DNA of 64,000 nucleotides, from positions 62,001-126,000 of the forward strand of contig WNYE01000066.1 of assembly GCA_021396245.1 (NCBI GenBank), given 5' to 3'. The position numbers and the translations under genes are program-made. The stretch comes from Sporothrix humicola (lineage: Eukaryota; Ascomycota; Sordariomycetes; Ophiostomatales; Ophiostomataceae). A model generated the notes under the pieces. It was not told where the DNA came from. It did not search any database and saw only the letters and a list, made by a program, of their open reading frames with translations. Every line of letters begins with the position of its first letter. The first letter of the stretch is position 1. This document shows, piece after piece, positions 26,001-35,504 of this stretch.

Positions 26001-26995
26001 TCATCCGTCTGTCACTTTCGTTTCGTTTCAGTCGATCCTGTTGTTATTTGCTATTTGTTCCCCTCCAGTGAGAGGCTGGGAGAGCTCGACGAAAAAAAGC
26101 TGGAGAAACGTCCAGACCTTGAAAAGCACGCACAACACACAACAGAACCAAGGTTGCCGCCCGCCGGTTCGCCCACCCCTCCTCCCACCACGTTCGGGCC
26201 CGAAACGACAGCGAATTGGGAGAGAGTATCGAAGAAACAGAAAAGAGAGGAAAAGACAACAACAACAACAACAGGATGAAAGACGAACCGAGATCTATTA
26301 ATAAATCGACGGGCTGCAGGAAAGAGAGAAAAGACAGAAAGTCACAGACGAAAAGAGACGCCGAACAGACGAGGACGAACAGCAATCAACATCTGCACGG
26401 TAGGCGCGGTTCTGTCTTCTTTTGTCTGCGCTGAACGGTATCCGCGGCCAAATATACGGCCAAATATCTGAATATCTGCGGGTGTCAGCGTGAGAGACGG
26501 GCAGAAGCATCGGCTTGCCTTGTCTGGATTATCTCGACAGAGTGGGAGAGTCTGCATCTGCATCTGCACTGCATCCTGCAGTCAATCACGGCTAGAGATG
26601 GACTGCTAGAGACAGAGACAAAGACGGCTCGCTCGACGGCACCCTCCACGTGGTTCTAATCCTCTTGTCTCTGATTCCATCCTGCCAGCCCCCTCTTTGA
26701 TCAAGCGATCGTACGGAGTGCACAGTGAGTGGTCGTCCTGTGCCCCAATTCGTCGATTCGTCTTTTCGTCTATTCTTCCAACAATCATTCCTTTTCTTCC
26801 TTCTCCTCCTTCTCTTCTTCCATTCCCCCGGTCTATGCAACACACTCGATCGCCCAGCAGGGTCCAGGGTGGTTGTGGAGTGGTTGGGAGGCAATATATC
26901 TTGTGACAGAGAACTCTGTTCACACACCCCAAACGCCTCCGCCAAGAGCCGTAGACCGTGCCGTGTCCGCTGCGCCGTGTCTCCTCTGGTCCTGA

Positions 26996-27066
26996 TTGCG
27001 ACAGCTATAGCGAACGCAATAGCAGAGGCAATAACGAAAGCGATAGCGACAGAGCTGACAATAACA
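26996..27066. repeat. degenerate GCGATA/GCAATA hexamer tract
   Basis: About twelve imperfect hexamers (GCGACA, GCTATA, GCGAAC, GCAATA, GCAGAG, GCGATA and similar) follow one another. It looks like an old microsatellite; both strands stay open across it only because of the 6-base period. Confidence 0.55.
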
Positions 27067-28114
27067 GAGAGCTGTTGGGGCGTGGCAAATGGGCACATAT
27101 TTCAAATTCAAAGAGGTGAGTAGGTGGGGGAGAAAGGCAAGAGAAAGAGGGCAAGAAAAAGAGATGGGTGAGAAAAGGTGAGTTGAATAAAGGCGGAAAA
27201 CCTGCTCTCCAGTGGCATATCGTCTCGCGGTATCGTTTATCGTTTACACTCGTCAAGCTCAATAGCCAGCCCCGAGACGCAAAAAACAACTGCAAGGTAT
27301 CTTTTGATCGAAACCCACAATCCAAATCAAAACAACGTGGCCGACGGCATGAATCGCCAACTGTTCATCAACGGGCTGGCCCTGTTAGTGGATCAAGGAA
27401 GGAGAATAGGCAACTGAACGCGGGAGACATGGGAGTTTAGGAGAGTTTGGGGACTGTTGGAGCAGTTGGAAGCGTTGGAAACAAGGCAATAAGGCAGATC
27501 GTGGGAGACCGTGGGAGATCTGCCACTGTATTCCGGGTGCCTTCCCTACGGATACTGCTATGGATACCCTTATAGACGCCCTTAACAGCGTCTACCGTAC
27601 CGCCAACTCCCATTGTCGGAGCGCTGATAGAGTGTTTGTGGAGAGTCTGTGGATCGACGGCTATAAGTGGGAAAGAGAAGAAGCGAGCAAGAAATGGAGA
27701 AAGTGAAGAGGAAAGAATTAAAAAGAAACAAACAAATTCAAAGAAGACAGATATGAAAAGGAGATCGTCAGAAAGTAAACAATGATATCGAATAGCATTG
27801 AGTAGACAGCGTTAGTGCCCTGTACTCCGTATTTACAGCACACTTACATGCATTAGTGGAGAAGCCCAAGTCTAGGGCAATTAGCGCTGAAGAACCCCTA
27901 AAATACAGCAGTCATTCGCCAACCAGCACCTCCCATCGCTTAGTCATCTTGCCTTATCTTATCGCCACCTTTTTGCCATCTCCAATCGCGACCTAAAACT
28001 TCCAGGCATCGCGACGTCAACCTCACAACCATCGTCGCATCGCATCGCATCAACACAGCGACTCTCACCGACCATCCACCCCTTTCTCTCCACAATACAC
28101 ACACACTCCCCACA

Positions 28115-28855
28115 ATGGACTACCAGAACCGCGTCGGCTCCAAATTCGGCGGCGGCGGCGTCGCCTCCCACAGCGCCACCAATGCCGACCGTCGCGAACG
28201 CCTGAGGAAACTGGCCCTCGAGTCGATCGACCTCGACCGCGATCCCTACTTTTTTCGCAACCACTTGGGCTCCTTTGAGTGCCGTTTGTGCTTGACCGTC
28301 CACCAGAACGACGGCTCCTACCTCGCCCACACCCAGGGCAAGAAGCACCAGACCAACCTCGCCCGCCGCGCCGCCAAGGAACAGCGCGAGGGTTTGAGGA
28401 AAGACATTGACCCGGCCACGGGGCTGCCCATGGGCGTGGCCGGTGCCGGCTTCGGCGCGCTCGGGTTTGGCGGCGACGCCCAGAAGAATGTCGTCAGGAT
28501 TGGCCGCCCCGGCTACAAGATTATGAAGGTCCGCGATCCCGTGACGCGCCAGATGGGCTTGCTGTTCCAGCTCCAGTACCCAGACATTGGCACCGACGTC
28601 ACGCCGCGCTGGCAGGTCACCAGCGCGTTTTCGCAACAGGTCGAGACGCCCGACCGCCAGTTCCAGTACTTGCTCGTGGCCGCCGACCCCTACGAGACGT
28701 GCGGCTTCAAGATCCCGGCCCGCGAGCTGGACCGCCGCGCTGGCCGCACCTTTGACTACTGGGACCGCGACGCCCGCGAGTACTGGGTGCAGGTCATGTT
28801 TGTTACCGAGCGGGAAGAGCAGTTTAACGCCGCGCCCGGTCTGACGGGGCGGTAG
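28115..28855 (+). CDS. PRP11: splicing factor 3A subunit 2 (Prp11/SAP62)
   Basis: A 246-residue intronless gene for the SF3a subunit that helps U2 snRNP bind the branch site during spliceosome assembly. The conserved start MDYQNRVGSKFGGGGVAS is followed by the helical NADRRERLRKLALESIDL and a matrin-type C2H2 zinc finger whose ligands are Cys56, Cys59, His72 and His78 (in FECRLCLTVHQNDGSYLAH). The C-terminal half contains GRPGYKIMKVRDP and QYPDIGTDVTPRW, also typical of the family. The length fits fungal homologues, which lack the proline-rich tail of the animal protein. It converges with the COT-1 gene. The start is fixed by the conserved N-terminus and a CACA-ATG context. Confidence 0.96.
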   Translation: MDYQNRVGSKFGGGGVASHSATNADRRERLRKLALESIDLDRDPYFFRNHLGSFECRLCLTVHQNDGSYLAHTQGKKHQTNLARRAAKEQREGLRKDIDPATGLPMGVAGAGFGALGFGGDAQKNVVRIGRPGYKIMKVRDPVTRQMGLLFQLQYPDIGTDVTPRWQVTSAFSQQVETPDRQFQYLLVAADPYETCGFKIPARELDRRAGRTFDYWDRDAREYWVQVMFVTEREEQFNAAPGLTGR

Positions 28856-29640
28856 TATGTCAGACTTGTATTTCTTGCTGTCTTTGTGTCTTTGTGTCTT
28901 TATTGTAAAAGTATGGCGTTGGATGGTTTGCATTTCATGGATTAATAGCGATGCGATCAATATACCTGGCATTCTAAAGGGAATATAAACAGATTCTGGG
29001 GCAATTGTGTATTCATTGATTTATTTGCATTTGTTGATATACTTTCATTATAAAAATTGCATGATTAATTATCGGTTTTTTTTTTAAAAAAAAAATCATA
29101 ATTATATCCTCATTTTCGTCCAGATTTATTCATTTAGTAATAGAAAGAAGATAAACTCAAATCCCAAGTCGGCGGGCAGTAAACATTATTTATTAAATAT
29201 AAAACTTCCATGTATATATTATTGTTACGTAGAGACAGTTTAGCAAAACCCAGATGATCACTAAAGCCATGGGTACTGAAGTCACACACACGGACACAAC
29301 GCAAGCCTTTGGAATAAAGTCGTTTTCTTTTACTTGCTGACCATACAGAAAGACAGAATGCTCAGAACAATGCTCGGAATACCAAGTGTACATACAAGAG
29401 TACTATACTAGATGGCGAATATAAATGGCAAATGGCAAAATGGCTGCTTACTATTTTTCTACCCACGGCAGGCAAAGACAATATAAAGTATAAAATAGAA
29501 GATGACATATGGCAGAGCAGATGAAGATGAAGATGGCAGAAATGAACAAGCAAAAGACAGGAATCAAAATAAACACAAGATCAAAGTGATGAATTAGGTC
29601 ACAAAAGCACGCCGTTGACGCAAGCTGCCTGCTACGCACC
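28856..29640. other. A/T-rich convergent intergenic region
   Basis: These 785 bases separate the stops of the converging PRP11 and COT-1 genes. The sequence is A/T-rich throughout, with a T10/A10 palindrome near its middle, and probably carries both 3' untranslated regions and polyadenylation signals. No gene is visible. Confidence 0.6.
29076..29095. terminator. T10/A10 palindrome between convergent genes
   Basis: Ten T are followed directly by ten A, with partly complementary flanks (ATTAT on the left, ATAAT on the right). It lies roughly midway between two converging genes and would form an A/U hairpin in RNA from either strand. A role in transcript-end formation is inference. Confidence 0.3.
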
Positions 29641-29646
29641 CTAACG
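29625..29646 (-). repeat. GGGTGCGTAGCAGGCAG element abutting the cot-1 stop
   Basis: Read on the - strand, the cot-1 stop TAG is followed at once by GGTGCGTAGCAGGCAGC. The 18-mer CTGCCTGCTACGCACCCT (29625-29642, + strand) is identical to 58829-58846, which abuts another gene's stop. A 16-base part is identical to 47794-47809. See the finding on this element. Confidence 0.6.
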
Positions 29647-31776
29647 GAAGTTGTTGTCGAACCGCTTGAACGTGTAGCCGATAAAAGGCAGCGACATCTC
29701 CGGGCTCTCCTCAGGCACGGCGCTGCGGCCGCCGGCCTGCGCCTGCTGCGCCCGGAGCAGCGTCGCATTGTCCGTCTGGTCGATCTCGTCCGTCGGGAAG
29801 TAGGTCGTGTCAATGTTGGACGTGAGGCGCGGCTCAAACGGCGCGCGGATGCGGCGCAGGCTGTCAAACTCGACACCTCTGAAAAAACTGTGCGCCTTGA
29901 TCTCGTGCGCGCCGCCGCGGCCCAGACGGTTCTCGGTGTTGCAGATGAGCGACCTGATCAAATTCTCGGCCTCGGCGCCCAGCTGGATGTCGTCGGGGAA
30001 GTACAGCGACTGGCGCCAGGTGACAATCTTGTGGTAGGTGTCGTGGCGGTCTTCGGCGCAGAAGGGCGGCCAGCCGACCAGGCACTCAAACATGATGGTG
30101 CCCAGCGACCACCAATCGCAGTCAAACGTGTAGCCGTGGCCCGTAAAGATCTCGGGGGCAATGTAGTCGGGCGTGCCGACCGTCGAGTAGGCCATGAGCC
30201 GGCGGGACCGCCGCCAATCGTTAATCTGCGACCGGTTGCTGACCGTCAGGTTGATCTGGTCAATGGCAATGGAGTTGCGGTCGCCGCCGCGTGGCCGGCT
30301 CGGGCGGCCCTGCAGCAGCTGTTGGTAGTAGTTGTTGTCGTGCAGCTTGTGGAAGCCCGTCGACAGACCGAAATCCGTCAGCTTGACGTGGCCGCCGCGG
30401 TCCAGCAGGATGTTGTCGGGCTTGATGTCACGGTGGATGAAGCCCAGCTTGTGCACGGCCTCAATGGCCAGCACGATCTCGGCAATATAAAACCGCGTAA
30501 TGTCCTCCGAGAAGATCTCGTACTTGATCAGCATCGTCATCAGATCGCCACCGGGCAAGAACTCCATCAGCATGTACAGGAAATTGGCGTCCTGGAACGT
30601 CGTGTACAGCTTGACGACCCATGGGCTGTCGGACTCGGCCAAGATATCACGCTCGGCACGCACGTGCGCCAGCTGGTCGCGCCGGAACATTTCCGTCTTG
30701 ACGAGCGACTTCATGGCGTACACCTTGTTGTCGGCCTTCTTCTGCACGAGCTTGACTTCTCCGAAAGCGCCCTTGCCGATGATCTTGACCGTCGAGTAGT
30801 TCTCCGGCTTGTCCTTGGTCCGCAGGAAACGCAGGTACGAGCCCTCTCGCCGACCGGCCGTCGACCAAATCTGCTCCTTGCGGGCCGTGGTCTGGTTAGG
30901 CTCGGCCAGCTTCTGCTCCATCTCGCTTTGTCTAGGCAAGTTAGTGTCTGTAGAGATATAAACTGAGATCGGTGTGCTAAGTGAGGGGGCCTACCTCTGG
31001 TTTCTTTCACGTGCGCGCTTGACGCTGTCCTTGAAAAAGTCGGCCGCCAGCTGCGAGCACTTCTTCTGGTTGTTGTTGGCATTGGGGCCGTGGCGGTCGG
31101 GGTTCCGCTCGGGTGCATTCTGGAACTCGAACGGAGGCGGCACAGGCTGGCTCGGGAGGGGTTGGTTCAGGTAGCTGTAACCGCCGGCCGGCTGATAGCC
31201 AGTGGCACCGGCAGTCCGCGGGCGCTGGGCAGACGACGGTCCCCGGCTGTAGTTGCTGGACGCAGCGGCGGCGGCAGCACGTGCAGCACCGCCCAGGTTC
31301 TGGTGTGAGAACTGGTGCGCCAGGCCCGTGTTGGGGTCCGTGGCACCGGGCGTGTTGGAGCGCGGCTGGTACAGGTTGTTGGCGCTGGCCGACGCTGGGA
31401 TGCCGCCGCCCGAAGCAGCAGAAGCACCGCCAGCGCTCAACGGTGCACCGCCAGTGCTATACTCGTTGCCGCCACCGCCTTGCTGCTGCGACGAGTACTG
31501 TGGCGCGGCATACTGGCCTTGTGAAAAGTAGCCGCCCTGCTGCTGCGGTTGCTGCTGCTGCTGGGACGAGTAGCCGCCGGACTGGTACTGCTGCGACTGC
31601 TGGGACGAGGCGAGGCCGATGTTGTTGGACGAGGGGCCGCCCTGCTGCTGGTTTGTTGGCGGGAAAACGGGCTGGGGAAACGTCGAGGGCGTTGTCGGGT
31701 ATGCGCGGTCGGTCGCAGCGAGGCGGTCAGCGTTATTGTTGTTGTTGAAGTTGAGGTAGAGGCGGGGATTGTCCAT
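29641..31776 (-). CDS. cot-1: NDR-family protein kinase COT-1 (Cbk1/Orb6)
   Basis: Two exons, 31776-30995 and 30931-29641, encode 690 residues; the 63-nt intron (GTAGGC to CTAACTTGCCTAG) joins ERNQR to QSEMEQ. It is the AGC-class kinase that, with a Mob2 partner and an upstream germinal-centre kinase, controls hyphal tip growth and branching. The N-terminal ~230 residues are disordered with a long Gln/Ser/Gly tract. Then come the Mob-binding helix (AADFFKDSVKRARERNQRQ), the glycine loop GKGAFG (313-318), Lys335, HRD with Asp429, DFG 447-449, a long activation-segment insert, APE 519-521, and a C-terminal hydrophobic motif FIGYTFKRF with regulatory Thr681. The protein ends DNNFR like the Neurospora enzyme. 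A pyrimidine-rich leader (coding strand) runs upstream to about 32.9 kb. Confidence 0.96.
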
Positions 31777-34472
31777 CTTGGCGGTTGGTCGAGACGAGGA
31801 ATCGACGGAATTAAGGGTATAGAATTCGATTAGAGAGATTATTCGACACGAAAGAACGAGAGTGAAGTCGACGTCGAGTGAGAGCGGTGAGAGCGTGGTC
31901 GAAGAAGACACAGAAGAATCAGAATCAGGACAAGCTTGCAGGCGTTTGGGCGGGGTCCTGGGGGAAATCGAATCTGGCCAGTGGGGCGGGCACTTTCGAC
32001 TTTCAGGGAGTTCGATTCAATTCAAGGGGTGAACTTGAGGTCGGACAAGGCGAAAAGAATTGTCGGCGGCTGGACGGAAAGGGAGCATCAGTAGCTGGTC
32101 AGGGGCAAGAGGGAGGATGAGATGAAAACAAACAGTGCATTGGAGCGAAGAAAGTGCAAGAAGAGGATGGGATAGGGGAATGGGGAGGAAGTTGACAAGA
32201 ACCCCTGAAAGCACGAGGCCACGATAACACAGTGCTCGTGCGTGCGGATCCAGAGGACGACAAGAATGGGAAGTGCAGGTGCGTAGGAATGGAGGGGCTC
32301 GACGATAAGGGGTCCAGAAGAGAATGTATGATTAATGGAAAGACGAAACGGATTTGAAAAGGGGACCTGAACAAAAGTGAGGCTGAAAAGGGTCGACGTT
32401 GTCTGTTGTCTTCAGGGTCGAGCTTGTGAACTTACTCGCTGATCTGTGTTGATTTTGCTGCTCTGCAGCGCTTCGTCGCTCAGGGGGGAGAGGGGCGGTC
32501 ACGACGTGGAGGTGCCAGGCTAATCGGGGATGTAGGTCGTCGAGTGGACAAAGCAGCAATGGCAAAAGTCACGATGCGAACAAGTCGGATGTCCGAGGGC
32601 GAACACTGGGAAATGTACACGATGGGAAGCAACCAAGGGGTTGAGGGTTTGTTGTGTTCGAAAGGGGAAGGAAGCGACCGACGACCGTTGTCGAGCAAGG
32701 AGACAGGGAAAGGCGCAGTTGCCAGTTGAAACGCTGAAACTAGCCGGCGGCAGGTGGGGGGGAGGAACTGAGGAAGGAGAGGACAATAGCGAAAATCACA
32801 GAAAAAAGGCGAGAGCAACCACAACTGCTGGGCAGCACTAAGAAAATACAGCGGGAAGAGAGCGGAAGAGCATGTGGCATTGGCCTAAAAAAAGGACGGT
32901 CTTGGGGCGGGATGGCCCCTGACACGCCTAGAACCTAGAACTGCTAGCCCAAGAGTAGTCGACAATACCCTGCAACCCCTTTTTTAGGGGCACACTCTCA
33001 CACTTTCGTCTCAATATTGCGCCCCGCTATTAGAGTGCAATCAGAAATGCAATTAAACACAATGAAGCTTGAAGCACATCACGACACATCAAGGGCAATA
33101 CTTGTACTTTGTATATCTTATATTCAGATAAACTGTAGAAATTTACGAACTGGAATGAGATTTATTGAGGTTTTTGAAACGATTTAATTATGTAAAAACA
33201 AGTGTGAGTTTGAAATTAAAATCAAGAAGTTGTAGCTTTTCGATCTTATCGGAGCTTCACTCATAGCTCAACGAAGCTTTTGAAAGGCGAGCTTCATAGT
33301 CCGTTTAATATTTAAATATTTTAGGAATGGATTAATCAAATGACAGAAAACAAATCTTATGTACCTCAAAATATCTCATAAGTAAGGATAGGCAAAACTT
33401 AAACGAAGTCACTGTGTATCATTCTGGTGGGTTTGGGCTGTCTGGGTCCCAATCTCAAAATCAAAATAGCTTCATGGTATTAGATGTTGCTTATATTCTC
33501 ATTTGGTCAAAAGGTCATTATTTGCAGATGTATTTGATTTTGACTTATTTGCAGCCAATGGCCGAATGCTTCTCTTGTGGTAGGTCGAGTGACCAGTATT
33601 CCCTACCCGCCGAGCCTGCCTACCTAACCCTCGACGAGGCCTGCCTCTGTAGCACAAGCCGGAAGTGATCCGTGCTGCCGGACCGCCTTGGACATAGTTG
33701 TGCGAGAAAGAACGCAAGACAGTTGTACTGCGTGACCATGTACGACGCAGAAACGTGCGACGGGAGACCGTGCTGCGAAGTGGCTTCGGACTCAGAGTCC
33801 CATGTAAAACGAGTCCCTCAACGGTCGATTCTGGTCGCACAGTTGTGTTTGGGCTCAAGACACCAAGAGGCGACGAGAGACAACGAGAGACAACGCGTCA
33901 TAGGCTGGGGTTTGAGGAAAGGGATGAAAGAACACGAAGACAAAGAGGCATTGTAGTGTGTCTGTTGGGCTGTCTGCTGGACCGGCAGTTGCGACAAAGA
34001 GAACGGCCCGAGCTTGGAATAAACATGGACAGTTCAAAAAGATTCAATCGGTGTCCGCAGATAATTGATTGCTATGCTGATCAAGGATATGAAAATAAAC
34101 AATATGGAGAGTAAGATAGTTATGGAAATTGATATAAGTATGATGGAAAATAGAGCTAACACCATTAACGCAAGCCGCAGAGAAGCCAGACGCAAAAAAA
34201 AAATGTAAAAAATAAATGTCAAAGCTGTAAAAATCAAAAGTAGCACCTGATATTATCCAAAGGAAATAGTGTATCCGTCCGCCAATGAACTGTCTTCGCC
34301 TTCTCTCTCCTTCACTTCTTCTAACCTTTTCTTCTCCTCGGTTCGCTCTTTCGGTTCGTCCGTTTTGGTCGATCGCGTCACTCGGCTGTGACCTGCTCGC
34401 AAGGTCGCAAGTAGGGATCGTTTGCTCGTGTCGCTCGTCGTTCGCTCCGCTCACGACTCGCTCACTCACTGC
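31777..34472. other. spacer: kinase leader and A/T-rich block
   Basis: 31777 to about 32900 is purine-rich on the + strand and so forms a C/T-rich leader for cot-1. From 33000 to 34260 the sequence is notably A/T-rich with short frames only; it could be an old repeat damaged by C-to-T mutation, but no repeat partner is visible in the window. 34260-34472 lies just downstream of the next gene and contains TCGCTC-rich repeat units. Confidence 0.5.
34432..34472 (-). repeat. degenerate GAGCGNAGCGA repeat units
   Basis: On the - strand this stretch holds GTGAGCGAGTCG and GTGAGCGGAGCGAACGA, variants of the GAGCGNAGCGAGGA repeat found in three other places. It lies immediately 3' of the membrane-protein stop codon. 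Confidence 0.5.
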
Positions 34473-35504
34473 TTACCGCAGCTGCTGGTGGTCAGCAAAC
34501 GGGTTCGGGCCCGTCGCAATGTCGCCGCTCGTCTCGCTGCCGCGCAGACTGTTGCCGCCACCCAGCGAGGCCGTCGAGCCGGACTGCGGCAGGTACTGGT
34601 GCTGGGGCGGCATGAGGGGCTGGTTGTCGGACGGGCCGTTGTTGGCGGACACATTGCGCACGCCGGCGCTGGGCCGCTTGCTGTCGATGGCGGCCTGGCG
34701 CGCAATGGCGGCGGCCTCGGCGGCCTTGGCCATGCGGTTGTGGGTGCGGCGCTCGCGGCAGCAGAAGAAGCACATGGTGGTGGCGGCAATCACAATGCCG
34801 GCGGCAAAGACAATGGCAATCACAATGCCGGCGGCGCCCGGGTTGTTCTCCTTCTTCATGCAGGTGGTCTGGCCCAAAGAGTCGTCGGTGTCGCACATGA
34901 GGCCGGCGGCGCAGGTCGGGAAGAGGGCAATCGTGGAGTAGCAGGACAGCGTGGTCTTGCCGGCGTTGGCGCCCGTGGACTGGACGGGGCAGACACTGGT
35001 CGAGATGGTGGTGGTCGTCAGACACTGGAGGGACGTGGTGGTGGCGCCGGTAAAGGTGCTGTCGGCACGCGGCATCACCATGGCGGCCAGGTCTTCGTGC
35101 CGCTCCACAGCAACAGGCGTCGGTGCAGGCAGAGCTTCGGGGCGTCTCCGGCGCAGCTCGGCAGCAGCGGCGGCGGCGCCCTTGTTGGCATGGGCCTCGG
35201 CCATGGGGCGGCCGCAGCGCTGGATGGTCCAGGTGGCCTCGATCAGGGCCTCGTCGGGCTGGCAGCCGGCATTGACAAAGCACTGGGCCAGAACCTCGGC
35301 GCTGATCTCCTTGGACGACTTGGGCAGGCGGTTCTCGATGCAGTACTCGATGCTGCCGGCGTGGCCGCAGGCGGCGAACTTGGCGAGCGTGGAGGCGTGG
35401 GTGTTGAGGCACTCGGCGAGGTCGAGGGGAGCAGCAACGGCCGGGCTGGCGGCCGAAGCGGTGGCGCCGAGCAGGGCCAGCACAGCCTGTGTTGATACGC
35501 GCAT
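34473..35504 (-). CDS. single-pass membrane protein with cysteine-rich ectodomain
   Basis: A 343-residue intronless gene. The product has a signal peptide (residues 1 to about 25, ending near AAPLDLAE), an ectodomain with six cysteines in the first block (32, 46, 55, 75, 81, 97) and further cysteines between 161 and 215, one hydrophobic membrane segment at about 226-249 (AGIVIAIVFAAGIVIAATTM) followed by a CFFCCRERR stop-transfer sequence, and a ~90-residue cytosolic tail rich in Ser, Asn and Pro. The two cysteine blocks are split by a basic RRRR stretch (118-121), a possible protease site. The layout suggests a plasma-membrane or wall-sensing protein. I do not recognise a named family; a function would be invention. 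Confidence 0.8.
   Translation of the reverse strand: MRVSTQAVLALLGATASAASPAVAAPLDLAECLNTHASTLAKFAACGHAGSIEYCIENRLPKSSKEISAEVLAQCFVNAGCQPDEALIEATWTIQRCGRPMAEAHANKGAAAAAAELRRRRPEALPAPTPVAVERHEDLAAMVMPRADSTFTGATTTSLQCLTTTTISTSVCPVQSTGANAGKTTLSCYSTIALFPTCAAGLMCDTDDSLGQTTCMKKENNPGAAGIVIAIVFAAGIVIAATTMCFFCCRERRTHNRMAKAAEAAAIARQAAIDSKRPSAGVRNVSANNGPSDNQPLMPPQHQYLPQSGSTASLGGGNSLRGSETSGDIATGPNPFADHQQLR

Larger units (their letters stand above)
19402..28114. other. long spacer without a convincing intact gene
   Basis: About 8.7 kb separate the transporter from the splicing-factor gene. The first ~700 bases are the C/T-rich leader of the transporter (on the - strand). From 20.1 to 22 kb nothing coherent is seen. 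Between about 22.5 and 24.5 kb the - strand holds several coding-like pieces broken by stops and frame changes (listed separately). From 24.5 to 27.9 kb frames are short or low-complexity, including a 273-codon - strand frame at 24747-25568 that I do not trust. TACTCCGTA occurs at 25093-25101, 25115-25123 and 27823-27831. The last ~200 bases are the promoter and leader of the next gene. Confidence 0.5.
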
